Of a stretch of 64,000 bases of DNA, positions 1 to 12,819 are shown piece by piece (the first letter of the stretch is position 1; each line of letters begins with the position of its first letter). The DNA is from Dirofilaria immitis (lineage: Eukaryota; Nematoda; Chromadorea; Rhabditida; Onchocercidae). The notes under the pieces were generated by a model. That model ran no database searches. It was not told the DNA's origin and saw only the letters and a list, made by a program, of their open reading frames with translations. The translations under genes were made by a program, and so were the position numbers. The DNA lies in contig JAKNDB010000088.1 in the NCBI GenBank assembly GCA_024305405.1, positions 1 to 64,000 of the forward strand, in the 5' to 3' direction.

Positions 1-2613
1 TGCATTTATCACCATAGATAAACATATCAATAATGCCATTCATACTTAGTAAAATGACAATATGCGATATTAAAAATTTTTCGTAATAACATTTGTTTGA
101 TTAAGGAAGAAATTTTTGAACTCCTGTAGATATGATATAATCGAAAACATTTAACTTGATATTCAGGGATGAATTGGACAAATTAGCTACAGAACATTCA
201 GGGAAGTTCCATGTATGGTATACGGTCGATCAAGCAAAACCAGGCTGGATATATTCAACAGGTTTTATTATGTTATTTATAGAAAAATGAATGGAAAAAA
301 TGTACAAATGTCATTGATGTATTGTTTTTTTCGATTTGTTTTAATGCTCTAGATATGTGAGTTCAGTATAGTTAAACTCGACAGTGGGCATAATACTTAT
401 CATAAATCCATCATTGTTCGATATTTGTAGGATTTGTGGATGCAGAAATGATCCAAAAGCATTTACCGGGACCTGGAAATGATACAGTAATTTTGATGTG
501 TGGCCCACCGCCGATGATCAAGTTTGCCTGTACACCAAGTCTGGATAAGTTGGGTTATCCGGAAAACAATCGATTAATTTTTAAATTTTTGTTTATTGAG
601 CAGTTTTCAAAATTAAAATCCAAGTATATTTCTCCTACTTAATGATGATATAGATTTTTTTACCGGCAATAGAAAAACTTCTACATTTTATCATTGCTAT
701 CATTCACGTGCATATATATGATCCTTCGGTAAATAATAGAACTGTAATGTGAATAAGCTTGTTGGATTCTCTATATTATTATTTTTATTGCGATAATAAA
801 AAGAAATTTCTGATTCTTTAGTATTGAGCGCAGATCTTACTATCATTGGGATTGTATATCGAACTCATCTTACGGTAATTTATCAAATATTACATTTAAC
901 TGATCCATTTTGAGCTGATTTTATTCAAAAATAAGTTTGCCCCAAAAAATTGTATTCAATTTATGTGATATTCGAATTGGAATTATTATAATCACGGCTG
1001 GATGAGAAAAATTTTACACTTTTATTAAATTGTCACTATAATAGATCTTGATAGTAAATTCGATTTCTAACTGAATTATTGCTCCTATTTTGATAGTTCA
1101 AATGTTTCATTACCTGTGGACTGGGTCATATTACTTGTATATTTAACGTTACGAGTGTTTCATACCTTTGAAACTATTTACACGCTATTTGATTCTTTTA
1201 ATATTTTTGTATAACCAATTATATTTCTTGTTTTCGCCTATCTACTATTTATGATAAATATTATGATCATTCCGATTATACCACCGAATACTATATGGGT
1301 TCTTTTGGATTGAACTGTGTCGATGAAAGTTGAACTATGTAATTAATTTGTACATAGGAATACAAAAAAAAAAACAAATAAAAGATGTTGGCGAAATCGA
1401 AGGATACAATCATTATGTGATCGAATAATGGATTGATAATTCAGTGGATCAATAAGCTGAAAAAGGTCATGCAGCGGACAATGAGTCCCGACTACAGGAG
1501 AGTAGAATTTTAATGGGATGAACGACTTTCGATTGGAATGATAATTTAATGGTGAATAGTTTAACGGGAGAGTATAGAAGCAAAATTCTATGCAGTCTCA
1601 TTTCATCAATTAGAATTCTCACTTAATTCTTTTAGTTCAGATTAAAGTGAAATCACGGAGAGTTTTATGGCAAATTTACGTGTAGATTCATTATCGAAAA
1701 ACGATGAAAACTTGTTTTTCGATATGAATTTATAAAAAAAAAATTTTATTTGTATATTTAACATTTGAAATTTTAACTCTTCTAAGCGAAATTTAGCATT
1801 ATAATTTGAAAATATTCGTAAAAATTAATATTTCTCGGAAGACTACTGCTCGGCTATGTCCAATATAATGTCATGTAAAGGTAATCATGTCGGATGTGAT
1901 CGATTTTGAGAAAAAAAAATTAAGGTAGCAGATATGATCAATTTTGAAAAAGTTTTTATCTAGGAAAAATTTTACGTGATTTAGCATACTCAACAAATTA
2001 TTATGTCACATTATATTTTATAGTATTAATTTAATTCAAAAATTGTTTAAAAATTATACGTTAGTTTATATTAATCATTGAAACAGATATGAATAAAATA
2101 AAAAAAACGATATGGCAATTTAACTTCAAATGTTTAGTATTTAGCTCAAATGACAGCAAAATCAATGAAACGCATTTCGATCAATGATAAAATATCAATT
2201 TCTGGTGCAGTCCTTATTTTTTTGAACATAATCGATTGTTTTTAAACAAAAATACTTTTCTTTTGTTCAATACCTAATTAGTCCTTTTCAAAATTTAAAT
2301 AAATTTCAATTCTACTTAAATGTTCAAATACGTCTTATCATACGAATTATTAGAACGCGGCGTTTGATAATACACCATATATCAATATCTTTTACTTTTT
2401 TTCCAATTAATAAATTAAAATATCACAATATCTCCGTGATCCTAATTTTTTTTTTTTTTTGTAAACACAACCCATCTATGCATTTATTAATTAATCAAGT
2501 GGTTTAATGGAACGAAATATGATTGAACCAAACGTTTAGGTGCATCATACGAATAAAAATTCTTCGAGATGTCAGCAGCTGGGCATTCATTCATTTAAAT
2601 TGTAATAAAATGA
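1..2613 (+). repeat. Left arm of 2.6-kb inverted repeat
   Basis: This stretch is the reverse complement of 25311-27926 with only scattered mismatches and a net 3-base length difference. Matching is colinear throughout: position 1 pairs with 27926 and position 2613 with 25311, beyond which the two arms diverge. The first 70 bases differ more from the right arm and share their variants with a third copy at 14237, so arm and third copy are more closely related to each other there. The arm carries the last two exons of the b5-reductase gene and its 3' flank. The window begins at or very near the breakpoint, so the repeat may continue to the left. Confidence 0.93.
167..642 (+). pseudogene. Duplicated 3' end of NADH-cytochrome b5 reductase gene (two exons)
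   Basis: The two exons (167-261 and 431-642) keep their splice sites and reading frame and match exons 6 and 7 of the full gene at 27285-29917 almost perfectly. They encode the NADH-binding end of the enzyme, including the CGPPPM motif of the ferredoxin-reductase family. The FAD-binding and membrane-anchor exons are absent at least within this window, and there is no start codon of its own. It is therefore a partial gene copy in the inverted-repeat arm, not an independent gene, unless upstream exons lie left of the window. Confidence 0.85.
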
Positions 2614-3145
2614 TATATATTTTGAGAATATGTAATTATATATTTTGAAGAATATTTTCTTGTCATTGAACCACTTATATCCTTGTTCTCGTTCTAACGA
2701 TGAATCTGATTATTCTGTTCTCATATAGCAATTTACAGATAATTTTGAATATTTACTGTAAATATTTCCGCATATTGAATTACTGTGATAATTCACCGAT
2801 GGTTTCATATTATTTTGTAATAGAAGAATTAGGTGAAAATTCGATCCTAACACCAACTAACAAAAACTTTAGAGAGAAAAAAACTAGAATTATTTTACAG
2901 AAGGATTAAAATTTTATGAATTTTTTGAGATCATAAATCACACGACCTATCGGACTGCATAAAAACGGCATTCCTCAGTTGCAATACTTGTTATGTTGCT
3001 GGACTGGTTAGTTGTCTTTTAAAAATTTGTAATTATATATTTTGAAGAATATTTTTATGAAATATTTTCCAGAAGTCCATACTAAATTTCTGTCGTTCAC
3101 GCAGGTATTTTTTATTGGCAGAAGTTATCCGCGAATTAGATCAGC
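2614..3145. other. Spacer between repeat arm and zinc-finger locus
   Basis: No gene is seen. A segment of about 29 bases (around 2631-2660) recurs with little change at about 3029-3058. A TTTTCCAG acceptor-like site near 3070 could serve trans-splicing of the following gene. Confidence 0.4.
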
Positions 3146-4351
3146 ATGTTATTTTTCTATTATATTGCAATTATTATCTTGCCATCATATATCGCACAAG
3201 CAACAGTAAGTAAAAAAGTCATTGTTCTCCGTATAGAAATTTAATGTCCATAATTTTTTGTTTAGAAATATTTTTATTTAGTTAAGAATAGAATTTTTTT
3301 ATAGAAAGAAGCGAGAGTTAACACAGTTTTTACTGCTCTCTCAATTTCCTTCGAAGTATCGATGTTTCGCAAAACAATCTGTAGCACTACGATACCACTG
3401 AAAATTTATACAGTCAATTTTCGAATGATTTTAGAGCAGCAGTTTATCATTATTTCCATTGCATTCACATTATCATTTTCTTTCAAATCAGTAATATAAA
3501 ATAGTTAAATTTATACCCTTTTCAAACCATTACTATGTCTAAATCTGTTTGTGAATTATATTAGTAACTAAATAATGATGAAATGTCGTTAATCGAAGAT
3601 CGCACGCTGATATCTTTGAATTCTATTTATTGAGGATGTCTAAAAGTTGCAAGAAAAATAATCATCAAATCATATAAATCATTTCCTACTATTTCAGGCA
3701 TCAAATAAAAACAATCAATTAATACAAGCAAATAACATATGTGATAAGCAATTGCAATATTCATCCGTTCTGCAAGCTCATAATACGACACATAAAAATA
3801 GAAAAAACTTGTATGCAATGCATGAGGGAACGAATATTTTCGTTCTCGTAGCCTTAAAAATCATATAATGATAATTCATGAAAACGAAAGAAAATTCAAA
3901 TGTATATGTGGTGAGCAATTCTCATATCGAAATACCCTGAATGCTCACAATAACATGCATACGAACAAAAAAGAATTTCAATGCAACGTATGCGGTAAGA
4001 AATACGGATATCAACGAAGCTTAAGAGTTCACATACAGACAAAACATGGGGACAAAAAGAATACAAATGCAATATATGCGGCAAGAAATACATTTATACG
4101 CAAAGCTTGAAAGCTCATATACGAGTAATTCATGGGGACAAAAAGAATTCAAATTTAATGAATGCGGCAAAATATTCGATCGAAATGTTAGTTTGAGAAA
4201 ACACAAGATGAAGCATAAAATTTTCTCAAAAGCTTCTACAGTCAACTCTTTGATACCGATGATAAGTGATGGTATCTTTGCCACAGATATTTTAATAAAA
4301 AAAAATAATTTCAGTTGCAGGGCTACAAATTATTGTATTTTGATGGATTAA
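3146..4351 (+). pseudogene. Degenerate C2H2 zinc-finger gene with signal-peptide first exon
   Basis: Exon 1 (3146-3205) starts at ATG and encodes about 20 mostly hydrophobic residues ending in AQAT, which looks like a signal peptide. It ends at a GTAAGT donor. The acceptor TTTCAG at 3697 restores the frame into six zinc-finger-like units. Fingers 4 and 5 are canonical C-x2-C...H-x3/4-H. Finger 1 and finger 6 lack the first cysteine, finger 2 has TGA where its second cysteine should be, and finger 3 has only one residue between its cysteines. The frame slips at three A runs (3802-3807, 4054-4058, 4140-4144). The intact linker before finger 4 has six A where the two slipped linkers have five. 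Zinc fingers normally bind nucleic acid, so a secretory signal in front is odd. It is probably a pseudogene, although some slips may be sequencing errors. Confidence 0.7.
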
Positions 4352-5464
4352 ATTGTATTTACTGTTTTTTATCTCTGCCATTATATTTTGGTTGAATGTC
4401 AATAGCGATTGATGGAAAGTGAATGAAAAATTTTGAATGATAGTAGAATAGAATTACATGTTTCATTTCATATTTCCTATGTTATTTTGTTCTGTTATGA
4501 TAGAATTCATTTCATTCGTCATTTTCACTGCAATTCAAAATTGTATATGTAAATTTTTTTCTCATATTTCTTGTTTTCTTTCATATTGAAAATTAGTTTT
4601 GAGTGATTTGCAATATCTAATTAATCCAGATGATAAGAAAAAATCTTTATTTTTGAATTTAAAATTTCTGCTATGTTTCATTTTATCAGCGGTTATATGA
4701 TACATGAAATATTATGACAGAATTAATAAATTAAATTGTTTCGTATAATACATGAGAGATGAGATTCCAATAGCTCTCCGATATGCGAGTGATAGTAATC
4801 TGATAGCGACATGATACTCAGAATCGAAGTAATTTGGAGATACATTATGACTGAGCTTAAGAACTGATTCGGTTTAAATTAGGATGATAAGAGATGATAT
4901 CTCATCTAGTTATCAATTATTAGAGAAAATAGTATTATCAATAGGAGTATATTGGAGATATTCATAATCTCTCTTTTAACTAAAAATGTAGAAAATGTAG
5001 TCATGGTACTGATAATTTTTGATATCAGTTAAATAGGTTTTATTAACAATTAATATTTAGATTTTATTAACAATTAATATTTAGATAAAAATGAAAGATT
5101 ATTTCAGTAAGCCTTTTTCGAATTTTGCAACTTAATAGTAATATAAAAAATAGAAATTAATGTTATAATTATTGGATTAGCATTTTTTTAATCATGAAAA
5201 AACTTAGAAAAAATTCGATTAGTCATACATTGTGACAGATATTCATTGAATCTTCACATCCTACATTGAGAATTGAAAAGTCGAAAAATTGAATCACTGT
5301 CATATACTATACTAAAAAAATATCATCAAATTAAAATAACAGAATAAATCAAGACCTGATTCTTCCTTGTTTAATTTTTTTTGTCAATTTCTTTTTCAAA
5401 AAAAGCAGATTTGAGATTCGTTAAAAGAAATATTATATGAACAGCAGTCGCTGAAATCATAAGG
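4352..5464. other. Intergenic, no gene seen
   Basis: AT-rich sequence without a supported gene. A 24-base unit (starting TTTTATTAAC) is tandemly doubled at about 5037-5084. Confidence 0.4.
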
Positions 5465-5870
5465 AGAACCACAGAATTAGTAATTCCTTTCTTCTGGATT
5501 TAATATTGCTAAGATTATGTTATACGTGCGGATTTATCGTGCAATGTAAAATGTTATACAAAATTGCCTGCCTGTTGTGTCAATGAACTCTGATAAAATG
5601 CTCCATTTCCTCACGTTAACTCTGATAAAGGACTCCATTCCCCACGTTAACAAAGGCGCCATTTATTTTTATTTGCAAAACTGTACCAGGACCCTCCACC
5701 TACAAGAGCACCAAATTCTCGTTATGGAGAATGTGCTTCAAGGAGATTAGTTGGATGGGCATTATTTGCTTTCCTTTTTCCATTGGATTGTGATGTCGTC
5801 ATTAAAACTGTACATTGATATCATTGAATTTGTATGATTAATATTGTAATCTGCGTCCGTTAATTTTTTT
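5465..5870 (+). repeat. Dispersed repeat family, copy 1
   Basis: This segment shares an ordered series of motifs with 38530-38905: GAATTAGTAATTCCTTT, ACGTGCGGATTTAT, GTGCAATGTAAAAT, AAAGGCGC, GTGCTTCAA, GGGCATTATTTG, GTGATGTC and ATTAAAACTG, ending near a GTCCGTT box. A weaker third copy is at 39700-39985. Copies are diverged and no coding capacity is visible. A solo LTR or other non-autonomous element is possible, but no terminal repeats or target duplication were recognised. Confidence 0.6.
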
Positions 5871-6013
5871 TAATTGATTCTATTCTCGTCTATTCATGAA
5901 TTCGACTTAACTTAGACTTTCTCAATTTCAGCTTTTTCATCAAAGTGTTTTTTATTTGAAATTTCAGGAAAAATTTGGCAATCTCATCTATTGATCTGAA
6001 TCTACTCCTCGCA

Positions 6014-6598
6014 TTAACATAGTTCCTTTAAAATTGCTCCAAGATATGCCTCATTAAAAGTATGACTAAGTTTTCCTTCGATTTCCAGTGGTGTTTTCAA
6101 CTGTCAACAACATAGAATCTGGCAACGTTGATATTTGATCTAGTCTGAAATCAAGATATTTCTTAATGCAATTTTGAATATCCTGAATATTTTTAATTCA
6201 GTCTTGAATTTTTCTAGTTTCTCTTCTTCTAACAAGCGGCAACGTTCATCTTCGTTAGAAAGACAGAAATTTGAGGGAATGTAGCAGGCATACGCATGAC
6301 GATATGCTATCTCAACATTCATCATCTCATCTTCAGATATCATCTAAAATTATTTTGAGCCTTATTTGATTATATTTGAATTATATTTGATCTTGGTTAA
6401 CAATTTGTAAAATGGTTCAATTTGAGGCGGTTATGTTAAGTACGGTCAATAGCAAATACTCATAATCTTTGTTACGCATAATTATTCCAATTAAATAGGA
6501 CTTTAGATTATTTGTCTGAGAAATCACCGAACCTTTTTAATCAGATCATAGGCATATTGCCCATCATATTGATCGAGATATTCATCAATCGCATCGTG
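6014..6598 (-). CDS. Unrecognised gene, two 3' exons of a charged, probably helical protein
   Basis: A 66-base exon (6533-6598, acceptor TTTTAG, donor GTTCGG) reads in phase into a second exon that starts at 6343 and begins MISEDEMM. The first exon is rich in D and Y, and the second is Glu/Lys-rich and likely helical. The second exon loses frame at an A/T run (6190-6194). Allowing one more base there, the reading continues through a segment beginning ELKNIQDIQ. A further frame change near 6070 leads to a segment ending in KELC and a TAA at 6014-6016. Upstream exons must exist but were not found. I do not recognise the family. Codon-like periodicity and matched splice phases support a real gene, but the exact end is uncertain. 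Confidence 0.5.
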
Positions 6599-8966
6599 CT
6601 AAAAGTTAATAATGAAATTTCCTTGCCTTATTTATTTATTCGTTCATATATAGTTCACTTGAAAATGTCTTTTCCTTCATGAAGAATTATATAAAAATTA
6701 TTAATCACTTTGCATTTTATATTCAATGACTTTTAATCCTTAATTAAAATTTCGAAAATTAAAAACTATCCAGTGACCTAAAATGATGCCAACTTAATGT
6801 AATCTTTTGAATCAACAGACAAACCATATCTAACAAAAACAACCGAACTTTGTTGATGAAGAAATAGATAGTGAAAATATGATTTAATGTTATTGTAATT
6901 ATAATCATATGCATAATTTGATATTTAGTGAAGTGATTAAATTTTTTATTCTTGTGCGATTTGGCAGAATGGCTATCAAATTTTTCATTTCCATCATAAC
7001 AAAAATGGATAAAATATGAATTATTCTTAAATAATTTTTTCTTTTATTAAACTGTTTTCGTTTTATTTAATGAAATCCTTTGTATTTAGCTATAATTATT
7101 TCATATATATTTTATTTTTCATCTTTTTGTTGAAATTTCTAATGCATTTCTCCATGCTTTCTTTGCATTGCAGCATAGTTTCTAGCTATGGCATTTGTAT
7201 AAGATATTTTGCATATGATAGATTGTTTGATTGTTATGTAAAAATATTTGATTGTTATGATTGATTTGCATAAAATGTGGTCGATGTAAAAATATAGTTT
7301 TTGAATCATCAAGCATCGTTGAAAGCAATTTCAATCAATCTTCTTTCCTTTTTCGCAATAACAGAGAAAATAAATAAAATCTGACAAGACAGATAAAGAT
7401 AAAGATCATAATCTATTGCTTATCAATGTAATTAATAGATTATGTGAATCCCAAACAAAAAATAGCGATAAAATATCATGTTTATTTCTGACTTTCAATC
7501 TTAGCAAATTCCAATCACTTCATCTATCCCCATCTGTTCTAACTTTCGCTTGATTATTCCTCATTCGAGAATCAAAAGATAAGCTTGCAACATTTATTCC
7601 TAACAATTAACAATATATCCCTAACAAAATATTAACATGTCATCTTTGCTGAAAAGGAATTATTGACCAGTCTTCAAGTTGATCAATCTTTCTTAACTTT
7701 ACAATAGTAAACTTACTTATTTTATTATCTATTTGGAACCAATCCTTCTATACTTTCGGATACATTCTTCAAAGAAAGCATTTAAATGAATAGCCTATCA
7801 GAGTTTCAACAATCCTGCATTGTATCTTATTAAATGCATTTTGATCAATAATTTAAATGTCTCAATGCATGGTTATATGGTTACTTTTTCTTGAATATAA
7901 TCGATTATTTCAGGCGGCGAATGATTTTTCGTTTACTTCAAATTAACTTTTGCTTCAGAATTAGTTTTCCTGAAAATTTAAACGAAATTCATTTTCATTG
8001 ATGATATTCAAATGTGGTTTTATCATTCGAATTATTAGAATATGGTAGTCTGATAATAGGCAATCTATTCAAGTTACAATCACAAGTATTTGTTAATTAA
8101 TTAAACGATTTAATAGGATTAATATGTATCATACCGCGAAAGTCATTTACGGTGTTACTCATTTACATTCATTCATTTCGTTCGAATCGTTGTGATATCA
8201 TAACGTTTTGCTGCAAAAGAATAGATGCGCATAGGGCATGAAAGATGAAAACCGATCTTGACACTTCTCTACACATTAAGCTTTGCACTAATCGCTTATT
8301 GTACATGCTGTTATCTTCTTCGATTAACTATTGCATTTTGATTATCTTTTAATTTGTTAAATAGGTTATATTAGTGCCAAATAAGTTGTTGAATGTTATT
8401 TCTTTCAACTATTTAAATTACTGCTCTTAATCTAATTGCATATGAGAATTTTGAAGTATTCTTTTAAAAATAAAACAATTTGTCATAGGTTTTAATGGTC
8501 CTCTTCATTTTATACTTAGGTCAAATTTTTCGTCTGGATGATAACTGTTGAGATATTGTTTTTGGAAGGTGAGCTTGCAGTTTAAAGCAGGATGTATGAT
8601 AGTATATAGATTTAGCGATGATAACAAGTCTTCAATGACCGAAGTCACTACGACAATTAAAACGCTTAACATACGATATGGATAAAGCATATATATATTT
8701 TCACGTGCATCTGTTCTTTTTCTTTAAATGATCTATAATTTAGATCGTTGCCTTTAGATGTCAAAATTATTCTATTCGAAAATAATATACTACAAAATAA
8801 TTTACAATGTTCAACTACTACCCTTCATTCATAATGTTTTTTTTTCATTTTTATTTGACATTGGTGTTAATCAATTTCAACGTTTATCATCATAGAAAGA
8901 GTGAAAAGAGATTGATGAATAGTGTTTTCATGAAAAAAATACAATCGAAAAAGCGCACAAAAAGAA
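6599..8966. other. Intergenic, no supported gene
   Basis: AT-rich sequence with only short chance open frames. Upstream exons of the preceding minus-strand gene should lie in this interval but I could not identify them. Confidence 0.35.
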
Positions 8967-11900
8967 TCAGTAAAATTTATCAACAATTTCGAATCGAACA
9001 CCATATTTTTCAAGACGATCATAGATGCCTGTCTCTTTGAATGCAGATGTTGGTGTATGTACACCACTATAAGGTGTTTTGACTTCAATCATTAGATTAT
9101 ATATGAAATTCAGAAAAAGTCGTAAAATTAAATCGCATTATAATCCAGGAAATTATAGGATTTTGTATATAAAACAATTTACATTACATGCATAAACAAT
9201 TTACATTACATGCATTTCTTCTGCAATACGATTTGTGGCACGTTATTACGCCTAGTTATTAGCAAATTGTTGTGTAACTTGAAATTCAAGATATTCTGTT
9301 TCTTTTTTGATCCTATTTGATAATAGTCATCTTTTTAATCCAAATTTTAAAAAATTTACCCTTGTGGAAGTTTATCGGCATCTTTGAGTAAAGACAATGC
9401 AGAGGCCAAAACACAGGCTGAAGTGGTAACGTATCCAGCATCAGGTCCCACACAACGAGCTACGATCTATAGAAAATCACAATCAATTTCTCAATTATTT
9501 CGGAAATCAAAATTTATTTTTGATACACCTAACCCCTCAAACTTCAAAAAAGATACTTTTTTCTAGTAAAAAAAACGATACATTAAGAAAAGAATACTTT
9601 TTACTAGGGTATGCAAAGCAAACACAGTATTATACGACCAAGTAAAAACTGTCAATTCCTCTACATTTTTTAATGAGTTTACACTTACCTCTTTAACTGG
9701 TTTAACACTGTAATCATCAAAAGAACTATGCTTTTCTGTCCAACCAGTACCAAAAACCAATAAGTAAATGACGCTTGCTTTACCTAAAATTTTAAAACAT
9801 CCGTATAATTTCTCTCGATTTTATGAATAACATGATCGCTTACCAAATTACTATGGGAGTAACTACGTGTTACAGAAAATAACTGCTTGTTAAAATACTT
9901 TATAATCCACACAAATTTAATATTAAAAATCAAATTTGGAAATTGATTTTTCCTGCTCAGTTGTAGGTCCTGATTCTTTGAACATGCCAAAACTGCATAA
10001 TCTTGGATGTTCCAACAAAAATCCTTCATAAATGATATTTTAGCAACAACCATAAAAATCATAAGCCACATAGAAAGCAGGAAGGCCCAAATAACTGATT
10101 TAATTCGAATGAATGTTTCCACTTGAACCTAAAGTATGAAATGATGAAATCATATTACAATGAACTACACTATAATGGAAAAAATTTTTGATAAATTAAC
10201 ACTGATTAATCCTGATCCTTTGTAGATCGTCATTAACAGATTTGTAATTAAAATAACGTACAGAAGATTGATAACTAAATAGCAATTGCCAACTGAATTT
10301 TCTTTGATTGCATCACTGTATCTTTTAATTAATTGCAATTGGCGTATTGCGTATATGTAAGAATACATGTATAAGCTTTTCTATAAATAATATAATTGTA
10401 TGGCCACTTCAATAGTGGCTGACATAAATCCGTATAAATTTTGTGCGATATCTGGATAAATTCCATATCTAATACTAATCTGGATAAATAATAAGTTAAT
10501 TTAAAATTCTTATTAATTTATTAAAAATATTTCATCGATAAAAGAACGATAGTATTTCTACCGATTCGATGCAACCAGAAGAAAATGCTGAATCACTTAT
10601 TTTCTTTTTTGAATCAAACAGCAAGTATCTGTTATTGGTGATATGCACTACTGATAAGAATCAATAAGCACTTTAAATTCAGCAAAATTAAAGAATCTGA
10701 AATAATAATCATGAAGAACGTGGCAAAGAAAAAAGAAGACAGTAATTTACTGGTAAAACATTGTGGAGCTTGTATTCAAAATATTGAGATCGAGTGATGA
10801 CACTTTTGTCTGCTCCTTTAAATGGAAGGCACCATCCATCAATCTTTTCATTGAACCAAAAAGAACTTCTAGAAAATGAATACAATTAAAATGGACATCA
10901 ACAAAACATGTAATTCATCGTTTTAACTTTGATATATTTGTATAAATTCTCAAACCTTTTTGGTGCTCGGAATGAGCTTATTGGTAATTTTTCCGGCATG
11001 ATGCTTCGTCTTATTTTATTTAAATCATCGGTCAAAATATTTACCATATGTAAAGTTAAAGAGCGATATGTGCCCACATTCACCGAATAACCCTAAAAAT
11101 TTTTAATAATATAGGGTAATTTAAATTATTCACAATTACCTAATGAATGAAAACGTCAAAAACATGCTATTAGTAACAGAGTTACTATCAGGACAACTAC
11201 TTCATGATTTTGCTAATTCTATGAATGGAATAATGTTTGGCCTAGAAGAATTCGAAGAATGCAATAAAAACGATGATATCGCACGCAAAGAAGCATTGTC
11301 ATTACTTAAGGAGAGCTCTGATGATTTAATAAATAAACATAAAGTTATGAAACAGGCATATTCTTCTTCATGCATTTACATTTGCACACATAGTACTAAT
11401 TTTTAAAATGAAAAATCATTCTGTGCTAGCAAATTTCAAAATGTTTTGGTTGCTGCTTTTTAGCTTATAAAGTTGTAACCTTCTTAACAAAAAGACTTCA
11501 GTGAATATAAGATAGTCATTTAGGATACACATCTCAAAGTTCTATAAAACAATTTATCATCAAAAGCTAAAATGCAGTAAGACCAGATTAATAAGATAAT
11601 AATAATAAGATCAGAATGCAAAGCAAGACAAAAATTCGGATTTTCCTAAATTTTCATATTCATATCATTCATTTCTTGCAACTGAAAAAGATAAAATTCA
11701 TTCCAAAATGGAAAAAAGTAAGACGAAAGAAAGAATCCAAACTAGAAAATTATTAATTTTTCATTTTTCGAAAGCAGATAACATGAGTGATATACGTAAT
11801 GTAAGCACGAAATTTATGAATCATACCGCAGGTCCTGAATTTAATTGCGCGAATGTTTCCACATGATTCAGCTGACCGATGAATTTATTTTTCAAAAAAT

Positions 11901-12819
11901 TGACACCCAAATCACAAGGAATACTATCCCAGCCACATGCACTAACCACATAAAGACCTTTTTTGAGCAATATCATTGTATTTCAATTGCATCGATTCCA
12001 AGAACTATAATAAAATTGTAAAAATTTACAAAAGTATGAAAAAATATTTGCAAAAAAAATATAGAAATCAATACCACAGGTTCTCCTGAAATATCCACAT
12101 AATTAGCACCATTTTCTACAGCAGCCTTCACAACTACTTCTCCATACAGTCGATACTATAACGAGAGAAAAATAAATTTTATTATTTAAAATAAATTTTA
12201 TTAATTATTTAACATAAAGCATAAGATGGAAAAAACTGGACCATATAAACATATATGGAAAATACATGATTGATTAATTTTAACTTAGCATTGATATTGA
12301 GGAATTTTACGAAAATCAAAAATTAATTGCTACCAGCAACTTACAGGACCAACAACATTTATAATGATTTTTGCTTGTTTCGCCATTGCTGCTAGTGTAG
12401 ATTCATCATAACTGTCAGCAATAATTATTGGAATATTTTGTAAATTTTTATCTAAAGATTTTTATTATTTCACGCATTAAAAATTTTCACAATTCATCAT
12501 TTTTTCGTAATATAAAAAGATTTCACTTTTTCTCCCCACCTTTACTTCTTCCTTTCCTCAGTCTCAATCTTTAGCATGTTATTGATATATTAATAGTGAT
12601 ATTAACATTTTGATAAATCAAAAAAACGCAAAAATTTTGTGGAACACTTACTCATTTCTTGGCTCAAATTTTCGAGCAATCTTTTAATCGGGTTTCATTT
12701 CGTCCTGCAATAGCAAAGGTTACATTTTCCTGGTTCTGTTGTTCAATCAACAATTTAAGAACATAGACTCCCGTAAAACCACTGGCACCATATAATACAA
12801 TATCATAACGCGATATCAT
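8967..12819 (-). CDS. SCCPDH: Saccharopine dehydrogenase-like oxidoreductase (SCCPDH family)
   Basis: Ten exons read on the minus strand: 12652-12819, 12345-12451, 12075-12155, 11827-12004, 10956-11092, 10751-10868, 10128 to about 9950, 9689-9783, 9360-9466 and 8967-9066. The protein starts MISRYDIVLYGASGFTG, a Rossmann nucleotide-binding loop typical of the family. It continues with AGRNETR, VDISGEP, CGWDSIPCDLG and a hydrophobic segment, and ends with a conserved TPTSAF...IYDRLEKYGV tail. The family is linked to lipid droplets and membranes, but its reaction is not established. The frame slips by lost bases at 12682-12685, 11959-11964 (two bases), 10017-10021 and 9752-9756, all in T/A runs. 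With these restored, most exon phases agree. The donor of the seventh exon is not visible. The intron between 11092 and 11827 contains a bacterial-like gene fragment. Confidence 0.88.
9172..9214. repeat. Tandem doublet of a 22-base unit
   Basis: The unit AACAATTTACATTACATGCAT occurs twice in direct succession, within the last intron of the SCCPDH-like gene. Confidence 0.7.
11143..11406 (+). pseudogene. ChpT-like histidine phosphotransferase fragment, probable Wolbachia-derived nuclear insertion
   Basis: An open frame of 87 codons runs antisense in an intron of the SCCPDH-like gene. Residues 8 to about 70 resemble the N-terminal helical-hairpin half of ChpT-type histidine phosphotransferases. 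They include an LLHDF segment at the place of the usual LCHD phospho-histidine motif, then a GLEEFEE stretch, then KEALSLLKES and a KQAYSSS end. The family is alphaproteobacterial and is known from Wolbachia. The C-terminal ATPase-like half is missing, and after about 11375 the sequence looks like ordinary host intron. I see no host-type splice sites around it. It is best read as a truncated lateral transfer from an endosymbiont, not a working gene. Family assignment is from remembered motifs, not a search. Confidence 0.68.

Noticed and set aside
3896..4284. Two minus-strand frames of 65 and 87 codons
   Set aside because: Antisense to the zinc-finger units. Their repeated patterns reflect the finger repeats.
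8505..8690. 61-codon minus-strand frame upstream of the unknown gene at 6014-6598
   Set aside because: No matching splice sites or phase to the known exons, so it was not joined to that gene.
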